Below, in pieces: positions 43,596 through 52,936 of a stretch of DNA of 64,000 nt. A program made the translations under genes and the position numbers. Origin of the DNA: Roseateles_B sp041905785. Lineage in GTDB: Bacteria > Pseudomonadota > Gammaproteobacteria > Burkholderiales > Burkholderiaceae_C. The number at the start of each line of letters is the position of its first letter. Position 1 is the stretch's first letter. Under the pieces are notes generated by a model. The model was not told where the DNA came from and ran no database searches. It saw only the letters and a program-made list of their open reading frames with translations. The stretch lies in NCBI GenBank assembly GCA_041905785.1, contig JAYRKJ010000005.1, forward strand, positions 62,001-126,000. The letters are read 5' to 3'.

Positions 43596-46500
43596 ATGTT
43601 TCTGTCCAACTTCAGCATCAAGAAGCCGATCGCGACCATCGTCGTCATCATCTCCCTGATGGCGCTTGGCCTGATGGCGTTGAACAAGCTGCGCGTCAAC
43701 TCCATTCCGGACGTCCAGGAGCCCATGCTCTTCCTGAGCATCGCCTACCCCGGCGCATCGCCGGACACGGTGGAGCGCGAGGTGGTCAACCGCATCGAGA
43801 AGTCGCTGCAGGGTCTTTCCGGCGTGCGCAAGGTCTACTCGACCTCGCGCGAAGGTGCGGCCGAGTTCCAGCTGATCTTCAACTTCAGCAAGAACCTCAT
43901 CGAGGCCGCCGACGACGTCCGCAACGCCATTGCCACCGTTCGCTACAAGCTGCCGATCGAGATGCGCGAGCCGGTGCTGCAGCGTTTTGACGTGTCCGCA
44001 GAGCCGGTGATGCAGCTGTCGCTGTCCTCGACCGCGCAAAGCCATGCCGAGATCAGCCACATCGCCGAAGACCAACTGGCCGACAAGTTCCGCGCCATCA
44101 ACGGCGTGGCCACGGTCACCGTCAACGGCGCGCTGCGACGCGAGCTGAGCGTGCTGCTGCGGGCCGAGAAGCTGCGCGAGTTCAATGTCTCGGTCACGGA
44201 TGTGGTGGCGGCGCTGCGGGCCCAGAACATCTCGGTGCCCGTCGGCAAAGTGCGCGGCGGCATGGAGGACCAGAGCATCCGCCTGCAAGGCCGCATCGAG
44301 CGTCCTACGGACTTCCAGCAGGTGGTGGTCAAGCGCAACGGCGAGGAGTCCATACGCCTGGGCCAGTTGGCGCAGATCGAAGACGGTTTTGGCGAACTCA
44401 GCACCTTCAGTGTCCGCAACGGCCATCCCAATGTCGGCATTTCCGTGACCCGGTCGCGTGACGCGTCCACCGTCACGGTGGCCAAGGAGGTGCGCAAGCT
44501 GGTAGATCAGGTGGCGCCCACCCTGCCCAAGGGCACGACCCTGGAGGTCACCCGCGACGAGGGCAAGGAGTCGCAGGAGAACCTCAACAACGTGATCCAC
44601 GCGCTGGTCTTCGGCGCGGGCCTGACCATCGCGGTGGTCTACGTCTTCCTGAACTCCTGGCGCTCGACGCTGATCACGGCGCTGAGCCTGCCGACCTCGG
44701 TGATTGCCGCCTTCATCGCCGTCTGGCTGTGCGGCTTCACGCTGAACTTCATGAGTCTGCTGGGCCTGTCGCTGGCGATCGGCGTGCTGATCGACGACGC
44801 CATCGTGGTGCGCGAGAACATCGTGCGCCACATGGAGCGCGGCGCGGACCGCCGCACTGCGGCACTCAACGGCACGGCCGAGATCGGCCTGGCGGTGGCG
44901 GCAACGACCTTCTCCATCGTGGCCGTGTTCATTCCCGTGGGCTTCATGCCCGGCGTGTCGGGGGAATGGTTCCGGCCCTTTGGTCTGACCGTGGTGGCCT
45001 CGGTGCTGGTGAGCCTGCTGATCTCCTTCACGCTGGACCCCATGCTGTCGGCCTTCTGGGGCGATCCGCCGCATGCGCACGACGCGCCGCGGCGCGGCCT
45101 CAGCCGCGTGCTGGAGCGTTTCAATCGGTGGTTCGACCATCAGTCGGACCGCTACGGCCAGGTCATCGCCTGGGCTTTGCATCACCGCCGTTGGATGGCC
45201 GCTTTTGCGGTGGGCAGCCTCATCGCGGCCATCGTCCTGGCCGGAAAGTTCCTGGGCACGACCTTCCTGCCTTCGTCCGATGCGGGCATGCTGATGGTCA
45301 ATGTGCGCACCCCTGCGAGCACCAATCTGGAGTACGCCAAGCTGAAGCTGGAGGCCGCGGCCAGCCTCGCGCGCAGCATCCCTGAGACCGTGGCCACCAA
45401 CAGCCGCGTCAGGGTGGGCGGAGGCACCATCTATGTGGACCTGGGCAAGGCCAAGAACCGCAAGCGTTCGGCCGAAGAGATCTCCGTCGAGCTGCGGACC
45501 AAGGTCGAGCGCCTGGTGGGGGCCGAGTACACGGTGCAGTCCAACCTCAACAACGGCGGCCAGAAGCCCGTGCAGATCCAGTTCTACGGCACGGATGCCC
45601 GCCGCCTGCTGGACATCAGCAATGACTTCATCGCCAAGCTGCGTGAGGTGAAGGGCGCGGTGGACGTGGGCCTGTCCGAGCAGGCGCCGCAGAACGAGCT
45701 GCAAATCGAGCTGAACCGCGGCCTGGCCAATTCCATGGGCATCTCGGTGGGGGATGCCGCCCAGGCCCTGCGCGTGGCCTTCGCAGGCGTCGAAGTGGGC
45801 GACTGGGTGGACCCGACGGGCGAAACGCGCGACGTGGCCGTGCGCCTGCACCCGCAGGACCGGGTGGACCTCAGCAATATCGAGCGCCTGCCGGTGCCCG
45901 TGCTCGGCACCGGCCGCATGGTGCCGCTGGAGCAGATCGCCAGCATCCGCATGGGCCGTGGCCCGGCGCAGATCGAGCATGCCAACGGCAAGCGCACGAT
46001 CACGGTGTCGGCCAATGCCCATGACCGCTCGCCGGGCGAGGTGACGGCCGACGCGCTGAAGATTGCCAAGGCCATCGATTTCCCGCCGGGCTTCGGCCTG
46101 GAGCTGGGGGGAGACTCGGAAACGCAGAACGAGGTCTTCGGCGCCATGTTCATCGCCCTGATCAGCGGCGTGGGCCTGATGTACCTGATCCTCGTGATGC
46201 AGATGGGCTCCTTCACCGCACCGCTGGGCGTGATGCTGTCCCTGCCGCTGTCGCTGATCGGCGTGGTGGTGGCGCTGCTGCTGACCAAGGGCACGCTGAA
46301 CCTGATGAGCTTCATCGGCATCATCATGCTCATGGGCCTGGTGGCCAAGAACGCCATCCTGCTGCTGGATGCCGCGCGACAGGAGGAGGCCGAGGGCATG
46401 GACCGCGAGGAGGCCCTGATGCATGCGGGCCGCAAGCGCCTGCGCCCCATCCTGATGACCACCTTTGCCCTGATTGCCGGCATGCTGCCGGTGGCCATCG

Positions 46501-46799
46501 GCGTGGGCGATGGGGGCGAGTTCTACCGCCCCATGGCCGTGGCCATCATTGGCGGCACCATCACCTCGACGCTGCTGACGCTGCTGGTGGTTCCGAGCTT
46601 CTATGACAGCATCGAGATCGCCAAGGACCGCATGTTCGCCAAGTTCGGCCGCCGTGCGGAGCGCTGGAACGCGCTGCTGGCTTTCGTGTTGACCTTTGTC
46701 GAGGCCATCCTGGCCCTGGTGATGGTCCGGCTGCTCTACCGCGCGCTGATCGTGAAGCCGCTGCAGTGGATGCGCGGGCGTCGCGGCCTGCCGGCCTGA
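43596..46799 (+). CDS. RND multidrug efflux permease (HAE-1 type)
   Basis: 1067 residues, 12-helix proton-driven exporter. Begins MFLSNFSIKKPIATIVVIIS; the helix-4 proton relay reads GVLIDDAIVVRENI with the Asp pair, and a second relay Lys is likely in GLVAKNAILLLD. Two large periplasmic loops follow helices 1 and 7. Substrate unknown. Read-through is stopped by a strong terminator that lies in the next gene's coding end. Confidence 0.93.
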   Translation: MFLSNFSIKKPIATIVVIISLMALGLMALNKLRVNSIPDVQEPMLFLSIAYPGASPDTVEREVVNRIEKSLQGLSGVRKVYSTSREGAAEFQLIFNFSKNLIEAADDVRNAIATVRYKLPIEMREPVLQRFDVSAEPVMQLSLSSTAQSHAEISHIAEDQLADKFRAINGVATVTVNGALRRELSVLLRAEKLREFNVSVTDVVAALRAQNISVPVGKVRGGMEDQSIRLQGRIERPTDFQQVVVKRNGEESIRLGQLAQIEDGFGELSTFSVRNGHPNVGISVTRSRDASTVTVAKEVRKLVDQVAPTLPKGTTLEVTRDEGKESQENLNNVIHALVFGAGLTIAVVYVFLNSWRSTLITALSLPTSVIAAFIAVWLCGFTLNFMSLLGLSLAIGVLIDDAIVVRENIVRHMERGADRRTAALNGTAEIGLAVAATTFSIVAVFIPVGFMPGVSGEWFRPFGLTVVASVLVSLLISFTLDPMLSAFWGDPPHAHDAPRRGLSRVLERFNRWFDHQSDRYGQVIAWALHHRRWMAAFAVGSLIAAIVLAGKFLGTTFLPSSDAGMLMVNVRTPASTNLEYAKLKLEAAASLARSIPETVATNSRVRVGGGTIYVDLGKAKNRKRSAEEISVELRTKVERLVGAEYTVQSNLNNGGQKPVQIQFYGTDARRLLDISNDFIAKLREVKGAVDVGLSEQAPQNELQIELNRGLANSMGISVGDAAQALRVAFAGVEVGDWVDPTGETRDVAVRLHPQDRVDLSNIERLPVPVLGTGRMVPLEQIASIRMGRGPAQIEHANGKRTITVSANAHDRSPGEVTADALKIAKAIDFPPGFGLELGGDSETQNEVFGAMFIALISGVGLMYLILVMQMGSFTAPLGVMLSLPLSLIGVVVALLLTKGTLNLMSFIGIIMLMGLVAKNAILLLDAARQEEAEGMDREEALMHAGRKRLRPILMTTFALIAGMLPVAIGVGDGGEFYRPMAVAIIGGTITSTLLTLLVVPSFYDSIEIAKDRMFAKFGRRAERWNALLAFVLTFVEAILALVMVRLLYRALIVKPLQWMRGRRGLPA

Positions 46800-46806
46800 T
46801 GCAGGG

Positions 46807-48234
46807 CTAGAGCAATCGGCCCGGATTGAGGAGGCCCTGGGGATCCAGGGCCTTTTTTATTTGCCGCATCAGCTGCAGCGCCACCGGATCCTTGGTCCGG
46901 GCGAGCTGCTCGCGCTTGAGCTGGCCGATGCCATGCTCGGCCGAGATCGAACCGCCGCGCCGCAGCACGCGCTCGTAGACCAGGGCGTTGATGGCCGGCT
47001 CGTGGGCTCGCAGGAAGGCGGCCGGGTCCTGGCCTTCGGGGGCCTGCACATTGAAGTGCAGGTTGCCGTCGCCCAGATGGCCGAAGCAGACCAGGCGCAC
47101 GCCGGGGCAGTGGGCCTGCAGCGCGGTCTCGCAGTCCGCCACGAAGGCCGGGATGGCCGAGATGGGCAGGGCGATGTCGTGCTTGATGTTGAGCCCTTCC
47201 TCGCTTTGCGCCAGGGGGATGCTCTCGCGCAGGTGCCAGAGCTGCCGAGCCTGGCTCATGGACTGAGCCACGGCAGCGTCCAGGGCTTCGCCAGCCTCCA
47301 GGGCGTCGCCAAGGATGCGCTCCAACAACTGGCGGGCATGGGCATCATCCTCGTGGTCGGACAGCTCCAGCAGCACCGCCCACGGCTGGGCGTCGTCCTG
47401 GCGAAGCGGCTGGGGTATCTGCGGGAAATGGCGACGCACCAGCTGCAGGCAGAAGCAGCTGATCAGCTCGAAGCCGGTCAGCGTGGCACCCGCCAGCGCA
47501 CGTGCCCGGCTCAGCAGAGCCAGGGCGGCGTCCAGCGTGGGGCAGGCCGCCAGCGCCGTCATGCAGGCCAGCGGGGCCGGGAAGAGCTTCAGCGTGGCGG
47601 CGGTGATGACGCCCAGCGTGCCTTCGCTGCCAATGTAGAGATCGCGCAGGTCGTAGCCGGTGTTGTCCTTGCGCAGGCCGCTGAGTCCCTGCCAGACCTC
47701 GCCCTGGGGTGTGACGACCTCCAGACCCAGACAAAGCTCGCGGGCGTTGCCGTAGCGCAGGACCTGGGTGCCGCCCGCATTGGTGGCCAGGTTGCCGCCT
47801 ATGGTGCAGCTGCCCTCGGCCCCCAGGCTCAGGGGAAAGAGCAGGCCGGCCGTGCAGGCCGCCGCCTGCACCTCGGCCAACAGGCAGCCGGCCTCGGCGC
47901 AGAGTGTCAGGTTGGCAGCATCCACGCTGCGGACCTGCCTGAGGCGGCGCAGCGAAAGCAGCAGCTGCTCGCCGCTGGCGTCCGGCACGCCGCCACCCAC
48001 CAGGCCTGTGTTGCCGCCTTGCGGCACCAGGCTGACGCCTCGCGCCGCGCACAGGCGCACGAGGGCCGCCACCTCGGCCGTGGTGCCAGGTCTTGCCACG
48101 GCCAGGGCTCGACCGGTGTAGCGTTTGCGCCAGTCTCGCTCGTAGGGCGCCAGCTCGTCGCCCGTCAGCACCTGATCGGCGCCGACCAGCAGGCGGGCCT
48201 GCGCCAGGAAGTCCTCACGCGCGGCGCCGTCCAT
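46807..48234 (-). CDS. FAD-linked D-2-hydroxyacid dehydrogenase (GlcD/D2HGDH type)
   Basis: 475 residues. FAD-binding PCMH domain (about 40-220) with VPQGGNTGLVGGGVP and GGNLATNAGG; C-terminal FAD-oxidase domain with the metal/substrate histidines in FGHLGDGNLHFN and the active-site SAEHGIGQLK. Likely oxidises D-2-hydroxyglutarate or D-lactate and passes electrons to a flavoprotein or quinone. Its last codons contain an intrinsic terminator for the opposite strand. Adjacent to DUF2069 with no gap. Confidence 0.88.
   Translation of the reverse strand: MDGAAREDFLAQARLLVGADQVLTGDELAPYERDWRKRYTGRALAVARPGTTAEVAALVRLCAARGVSLVPQGGNTGLVGGGVPDASGEQLLLSLRRLRQVRSVDAANLTLCAEAGCLLAEVQAAACTAGLLFPLSLGAEGSCTIGGNLATNAGGTQVLRYGNARELCLGLEVVTPQGEVWQGLSGLRKDNTGYDLRDLYIGSEGTLGVITAATLKLFPAPLACMTALAACPTLDAALALLSRARALAGATLTGFELISCFCLQLVRRHFPQIPQPLRQDDAQPWAVLLELSDHEDDAHARQLLERILGDALEAGEALDAAVAQSMSQARQLWHLRESIPLAQSEEGLNIKHDIALPISAIPAFVADCETALQAHCPGVRLVCFGHLGDGNLHFNVQAPEGQDPAAFLRAHEPAINALVYERVLRRGGSISAEHGIGQLKREQLARTKDPVALQLMRQIKKALDPQGLLNPGRLL
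46833..46858 (+). terminator. Intrinsic terminator of the first RND operon
   Basis: GGCCCTGG-GGAT-CCAGGGCC followed by TTTTTT: an 8-bp perfect stem with a tetraloop. It lies 33 bases after the permease stop and within the 3' coding end of the convergent dehydrogenase gene. Confidence 0.9.
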
Positions 48235-48666
48235 TCAGGGCCCCGCATTCGGCGCAGGCGCCGTTGCCGCCCCTTTGGCTGCGGCCAGGCGCTGGCGCAC
48301 CTGCATCGAGCAGGCCGCGAAGACCAGCACACCCAGCAGCACCTCCAGCACGGCCAGCCACACCGAGAGGCCCCGATCGCTGGTGGCGCGCACCAAGCCC
48401 TCAGCCACATACAGCCAGACCATCAGGCTCAGCCAGCGGAAGGTGTAGAGCCGGTAGCGCCACAATCCGGCCAAAGGCAGGAGCAGGGGCAGGGCCTTGA
48501 TCGCCAGCGTGCCCCGGCCCACCGGCGCCAGCCACAGCTCCCAGGCCAGGCACAGCACGAAGAGCCCGAGCAGGCTGTAGAAGGCCAGGTTGCGCGACTG
48601 GATCTCGGCGCCGCTTGGGGTGCTGCGCGGGGTCTGGGGGAGGGGGGCGTTGGGCTGGCTTGACAT
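48235..48666 (-). CDS. DUF2069 membrane protein
   Basis: 143 residues with four hydrophobic helices (about 28-46, 55-70, 75-92, 99-119), matching DUF2069 in the W-L-x-MVWLYVAEGLVRA region. Function unknown. Its stop touches the ATG of the downstream dehydrogenase, so the two are probably one transcript. Starts 19 bases from the divergent YihY gene. Confidence 0.78.
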   Translation of the reverse strand: MSSQPNAPLPQTPRSTPSGAEIQSRNLAFYSLLGLFVLCLAWELWLAPVGRGTLAIKALPLLLPLAGLWRYRLYTFRWLSLMVWLYVAEGLVRATSDRGLSVWLAVLEVLLGVLVFAACSMQVRQRLAAAKGAATAPAPNAGP

Positions 48667-48667
48667 G

Positions 48668-48685
48668 GCTGGCATCATAGCCAGC
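48668..48685. promoter_or_regulatory. Inverted repeat between divergent DUF2069 and YihY genes
   Basis: GCTGGC-ATCATA-GCCAGC fills almost the whole 19-base gap between the two start codons. It leaves no room for promoters, which must lie in the opposite coding regions. Confidence 0.4.
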
Positions 48686-49912
48686 ATGAGCAACGAGAGC
48701 CGCACCGCCAACCCCATTGCCCTGGTCCATGAGTTTTTCAGCGAGCTGGTCAGCTGGCCGTGGCTGCAGACCCTGCAGACCTTCAAGGCGCGCTTCAAGG
48801 AAGAGCGCCTGGGGTTGACCGCCGGTAGCCTCACCTTCACCACGCTGATCTCCCTGGTGCCCTTGTTGACGGTGATGCTGGCCTTGTTCACGGCCTTCCC
48901 GATGTTCTCGGCTTTCCAGGCCGCCCTGGAGAAGTACTTCCTCAAGAGCCTGATTCCCCCCAATATCGCCAAGCCGGTGCTGGCCTCGCTGACGCAGTTC
49001 GCGGCCAAGGCCAACAAGCTGGGCACGGTCGGCCTGATTGCGCTGGGGCTGTCGGCCATCGCGATGATGCTCACCATCGACCGCACGCTCAATGCCATCT
49101 GGCGGGTGAAGAAGCCGCGCCCCATCGCCCAGCGCGTGCTGGTCTACTGGGCCGCGATCACGCTGGGCCCGCTGCTGCTGGGCGGCAGCCTGACGCTGAC
49201 CAGCTACGCCATATCCGCGGGCCAGGGCTTGGTGGACAAGCTGCCCCAGGGCCTCTCGGTGGTGCTCAACAGCATGGACGTGGTGGTGCTGGCGGTGGCC
49301 ATGGCCTCCCTGTTTCACTACGTGCCCAACACGCACGTGAGATGGCGCCATGCCATCCTGGGCGGCGTCTTCGTGGCGCTGACCTTCAGCGCTGCCAAGG
49401 GTGTGCTGGCCTGGTATGTGAAGCAGGTGCCGACCTTCTCCACGCTCTACGGCGCCTTCGCGACCGTGCCCATCTTCCTGATCTGGATCTACGTGGGTTG
49501 GGCCATCGTGCTGCTGGGCGCGATCCTGGCCGCCAACGCGCCGGCCCTGACGCACAAGATGCTGCGGCGGCATGACGCCCCAGGTCTGGCCTTCGAACTG
49601 GCCCTGGAGGTCATCCGTGAGCTGCGCCGCGCCCGGGATGCGGGCGAGGGCGGGCTCAGCAGTCTGGCGCTGGCCACCGCCTTGCGCGTCGATGCCCTGC
49701 AGCTGGAACCGGTGGTCGACGTCCTGATCGCCATCAACATGGTCGGCCGCCTGGAAGAGGCGGGCGCCCAGCGGCTGACGCTGCTGTGCGAACCCACCCA
49801 TGCGCCGGCGGCCCCGTTGATCAAGACCTTGCTGGCCGAGCACAGCGAATCCCTGGCCCTGCTGTGGGCCCGCAGCGACTGGACCCGCATCCGCCTCTCC
49901 GAGCTGCTGTGA
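48686..49912 (+). CDS. YihY/BrkB family inner-membrane protein
   Basis: 408 residues. Six hydrophobic segments between about 38 and 285, with the family patterns ERLGLTAGSLTFTTLISLVPLLTV and FSTLYGAFATVPIFLIWIYVGW. The C-terminal 110 residues are soluble and predicted winged-helix-like. Once mis-named RNase BN; true function unknown. ATG 48686 chosen; 48665 is possible but overlaps the divergent start. Confidence 0.88.
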   Translation: MSNESRTANPIALVHEFFSELVSWPWLQTLQTFKARFKEERLGLTAGSLTFTTLISLVPLLTVMLALFTAFPMFSAFQAALEKYFLKSLIPPNIAKPVLASLTQFAAKANKLGTVGLIALGLSAIAMMLTIDRTLNAIWRVKKPRPIAQRVLVYWAAITLGPLLLGGSLTLTSYAISAGQGLVDKLPQGLSVVLNSMDVVVLAVAMASLFHYVPNTHVRWRHAILGGVFVALTFSAAKGVLAWYVKQVPTFSTLYGAFATVPIFLIWIYVGWAIVLLGAILAANAPALTHKMLRRHDAPGLAFELALEVIRELRRARDAGEGGLSSLALATALRVDALQLEPVVDVLIAINMVGRLEEAGAQRLTLLCEPTHAPAAPLIKTLLAEHSESLALLWARSDWTRIRLSELL

Positions 49913-49927
49913 GTGCCGCGGCGGCAC
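49913..49927. terminator. Hairpin between convergent YihY and regulator genes
   Basis: GTGCCG-CGG-CGGCAC right after the YihY stop. No T-run, so its strength is unclear. Confidence 0.35.
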
Positions 49928-49936
49928 CAGCCCCGC

Positions 49937-50515
49937 TCAGGGGTGGATGACCACCAGCAGCGCCGTCGCCACCTGCTTGCCCGTATTGCGGATGGCATGC
50001 GGGCCGTCCACGGCATAGCGCGCCGTCTCTCCGGCCTTGAGCTTCTGGGTGGCATTGCCGGCCGAGACCTCCAGCTGGCCGCCCAGCACACTGAGGTGCT
50101 CGCGCGAGCCCGGTTCGTGCGCTCCTGACTCCAGCGCGCCGCCCGCTTGCACCGTCAGTTCGTACCATTCGAACTGGCCTGCCATGTCGATGGGGCCCAG
50201 AATGCGCAGCAGGCACTTGCCGTCCGGACTGCTCATGCCGGGAATGCCGTGCGCCGGCACCACCTCGATGGCTGGCGCGGCCGGCTTCTCGCCGCCCAGC
50301 AGCTCGGACAGCTCCACCCGCAAGGCATTGGCCAGACGCCAGACCACAGCCACCGTGGGATTGGCCTGGTTTCTTTCGATCTGCGAGAGCATGCTCTTGG
50401 AAACGCCGGCCCGGCGCGAGAGTTCATCCAGCGACAGGCCCTGGGCCTGGCGCAGGGCCTGCAAGGTGGCGCCGACACGAGGCGGTTCGAGGCTGTCTGG
50501 GTGCGGGACGGACAT
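49937..50515 (-). CDS. XRE-cupin transcriptional regulator
   Basis: 192 residues: XRE helix-turn-helix (about 15-70, LSLDELSRRAGVSKSMLSQIERNQANPT) and a C-terminal cupin sensor (about 115-190, with LSVLGGQLEVSAGN). Such proteins repress small-molecule catabolic genes and respond to a ligand in the cupin. It is divergent from kbl with a 134-base gap that holds a clear promoter and two palindromes, so control of threonine breakdown is the likely job. ATG 50515 chosen by the HTH position. Confidence 0.85.
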   Translation of the reverse strand: MSVPHPDSLEPPRVGATLQALRQAQGLSLDELSRRAGVSKSMLSQIERNQANPTVAVVWRLANALRVELSELLGGEKPAAPAIEVVPAHGIPGMSSPDGKCLLRILGPIDMAGQFEWYELTVQAGGALESGAHEPGSREHLSVLGGQLEVSAGNATQKLKAGETARYAVDGPHAIRNTGKQVATALLVVIHP

Positions 50516-50557
50516 GGCTGCAACCTTGGCTATGCCTGCGCTGAGGCACTTGTTCTC

Positions 50558-50610
50558 TTGACCCTGGGATGCAATTCCCAGATACTGCACGAAAGTTCGA
50601 TATAGTGAAC
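50558..50610 (+). promoter_or_regulatory. kbl promoter with two operator-like palindromes
   Basis: -35 TTGACC (50558-50563), 17-base spacer, -10 GATACT (50581-50586). The spacer holds the palindrome CTGGGA-TGCAAT-TCCCAG (50564-50581). A second, imperfect one, GTTCGATATAGTGAAC (50595-50610), covers the predicted start of transcription near 50593; its half TTCGAT recurs at 50615. Confidence 0.65.
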
Positions 50611-50649
50611 TGAATTCGATTTAACGGATTGTGCCCCAGGAGACCGAAC

Positions 50650-51855
50650 ATGGCCAATGCTGAAGACTTCTACGCCCACCTGCGCAGCGAACTGCAGTCC
50701 ATCCGCGAGGCCGGCCTCTTCAAGAGCGAGCGCATCATCACCAGCCACCAGGGCGCGGTGGTGCAGACGAATGACGGCCGCGAGGTGATCAACCTCTGCG
50801 CCAACAACTACCTGGGCCTGTCGACCCATCCGAAGGTGATCGAGGCCGCCCACGAGGCCCTGCGCACCCATGGCTACGGCCTGTCCAGCGTGCGCTTCAT
50901 CTGTGGCACCCAGGACATCCACAAGACCCTGGAGCAGCGCATCGCCCGCTTCCTGGGCACCGAGGACACCATCCTCTACGCGGCCGCCTTCGACGCCAAC
51001 GGCGGCCTCTTCGAGCCCCTGCTGGGCGAGCAGGACGCCATCATCAGCGACGAGCTCAACCACGCCTCCATCATCGACGGCATCCGCCTGTGCAAGGCCA
51101 AGCGCTTCCGCTACAAGCACAACGACCTGGCCGACCTCGAAGCCCAGTTGCAGGCCGCCGAGGCCGCGGGCGCGCGCTTCAAGCTGGTCTTCACCGACGG
51201 CGTCTTCTCCATGGACGGCACCATCGCCCAGCTGGACAAGATCCGCGAGATCTGCGACCGCCACGGCGCGTTGCTGGGCATCGACGAATGCCATGCCAGC
51301 GGTTTCCTGGGCAAGACCGGCCGCGGCACGCACGAGTACCGCGGGGTCTTCGGCAAGATCGACATCATCACCGGCACACTGGGCAAGGCCCTGGGCGGCG
51401 CCTCGGGCGGCTTCACCACCGGCCGCAAGGAAGTGATCGAGCTGCTGCGCCAGCGCTCGCGCCCCTACCTGTTCTCCAACACCGTGGCGCCCAGCATCGT
51501 GGGTGGCTCCATCGCCGTGCTGGACATCCTGGAAGGCTCGACCGAGCTGCGCGACAAGCTGGAGGCCAACACCGCCTACTTCCGCGAGGCCATCCAGGCC
51601 GCCGGTTTCGAGATCAAGCCCGGTACGCACCCCATCACGCCCATCATGGTCTACGACGCCGTCAAGGCGCAGCAGCTCAGCGCGCGCCTGCTGGAGCTGG
51701 GCGTCTACGCCGTGGGCTTTTTCTACCCCGTGGTGCCCAAGGGCCAGGCCCGCATCCGCGTGCAGATCTCGGCCGTGCACGAGCGCCATCACCTGGAAAA
51801 GGCCGTGGCCGCCTTCACGCAGGCCGGCCGCGAGCTGGGCCTCATTCCCGCCTGA
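50650..51855 (+). CDS. kbl: Glycine C-acetyltransferase (2-amino-3-ketobutyrate CoA ligase)
   Basis: 401 residues, alpha-oxoamine synthase family. Splits 2-amino-3-ketobutyrate with CoA into glycine and acetyl-CoA. PLP Lys246 in GTLGKALGGASGG; DECHASGF holds the Asp-His that set the cofactor. The ATG at 50650 follows CCAGGAGA. Paired with the dehydrogenase that makes its substrate. Confidence 0.95.
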   Translation: MANAEDFYAHLRSELQSIREAGLFKSERIITSHQGAVVQTNDGREVINLCANNYLGLSTHPKVIEAAHEALRTHGYGLSSVRFICGTQDIHKTLEQRIARFLGTEDTILYAAAFDANGGLFEPLLGEQDAIISDELNHASIIDGIRLCKAKRFRYKHNDLADLEAQLQAAEAAGARFKLVFTDGVFSMDGTIAQLDKIREICDRHGALLGIDECHASGFLGKTGRGTHEYRGVFGKIDIITGTLGKALGGASGGFTTGRKEVIELLRQRSRPYLFSNTVAPSIVGGSIAVLDILEGSTELRDKLEANTAYFREAIQAAGFEIKPGTHPITPIMVYDAVKAQQLSARLLELGVYAVGFFYPVVPKGQARIRVQISAVHERHHLEKAVAAFTQAGRELGLIPA

Positions 51856-51890
51856 TGCCGAGTTCCCACCGAACCTTCGAGAGCCCCTCC

Positions 51891-52844
51891 ATGAGCCGCC
51901 CCACCAAGATCCTCATCATCGGCGCCAACGGCCAGATCGGCACCGAGCTGGCCCAGGAGCTGGCGCTGCGCCACGGCAATGCCAACGTCATCACCAGCGA
52001 CCTCGCGCCCGAGGGGCGCGTGCCTGCGCTGACCCATGAAATGCTGGATGCCACCGACGCCGCTGCCATCGGCGCCGCGGTCAAGCGTCACGAGATCACC
52101 CAGATCTACCTGCTGGCCGCTGCGCTGTCGGCCACAGGCGAGAAGCACCCCATGTGGGCCTGGGACTTGAACATGAAGGGGCTGCTCAACGTGCTTGAAC
52201 TGGCCCGCACGCAGAAGCTGGACCGCGTCTTCTGGCCCAGTTCCATCGCGGCATTCGGCCCCAGCACGCCGGCGGTGATGACGCCGCAGAGCACGGTGAT
52301 GGACCCCACGACGGTCTACGGCATCTCCAAGCAGGCCGGCGAACGCTGGTGCGCCTGGTACCACGCCAAGCATGGCGTGGACGTGCGCAGCCTGCGCTAT
52401 CCGGGTCTGATCAGCTACAAGACCCCACCCGGCGGCGGCACGACCGACTACGCCGTGGACATCTTCCACAGCGCGCTGAAGACCGGCGCCTACAGCTGCT
52501 TCCTGGAAGAGGGTCAGGCCTTGCCCATGATGTACATGCCCGATGCCCTGCGCGCCACCATCGAGCTGATGGAAGCCCCGGCCCAGGCCATCACCGAGCG
52601 CGGCTCCTACAACCTGGCGGGCTGCAGCTTCACGCCGGCAGAGATTGCCGCGGAGATCCGCCGCCACATCCCCGGTTTCGAGATCAGTTATGCGCCGGAC
52701 TTCCGTCAGCAGATCGCCGCGAGCTGGCCGCAGTCCATTGACGACAGCGTGGCCCGGCGCGACTGGGGCTGGAAACCGCAGTTCAACCTGGCGGCCATGG
52801 TCGAGGACATGCTGAACAACCTGAAGCCGCTGCTGCTGGGTTGA
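51891..52844 (+). CDS. L-threonine 3-dehydrogenase, SDR/epimerase type
   Basis: 317 residues. Rossmann motif IIGANGQIGTELAQEL (7-22), catalytic YGISK (about 144-148) with an upstream Ser (WPSSIAAFG). This short-chain type of threonine dehydrogenase, unlike zinc-dependent E. coli Tdh, oxidises threonine to 2-amino-3-ketobutyrate with NAD+. Next to kbl, which fits the two-step route to glycine and acetyl-CoA. Start at 51891 by homology; an ATG at 51855 touches the kbl stop. Confidence 0.9.
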   Translation: MSRPTKILIIGANGQIGTELAQELALRHGNANVITSDLAPEGRVPALTHEMLDATDAAAIGAAVKRHEITQIYLLAAALSATGEKHPMWAWDLNMKGLLNVLELARTQKLDRVFWPSSIAAFGPSTPAVMTPQSTVMDPTTVYGISKQAGERWCAWYHAKHGVDVRSLRYPGLISYKTPPGGGTTDYAVDIFHSALKTGAYSCFLEEGQALPMMYMPDALRATIELMEAPAQAITERGSYNLAGCSFTPAEIAAEIRRHIPGFEISYAPDFRQQIAASWPQSIDDSVARRDWGWKPQFNLAAMVEDMLNNLKPLLLG

Positions 52845-52936
52845 GCGGCAGGCTACAGCGCGCGCCAGCTTCAAGGCGCGACCGTTCGAGCAAAGCTACC
52901 TCGCCGGCTCGCTGCGGCTCCTGTTAAGCTGGCCGC

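Noticed and set aside
42354..46424. A 1356-codon open frame on the minus strand
   Set aside because: Antisense to the first RND operon; no recognisable protein.
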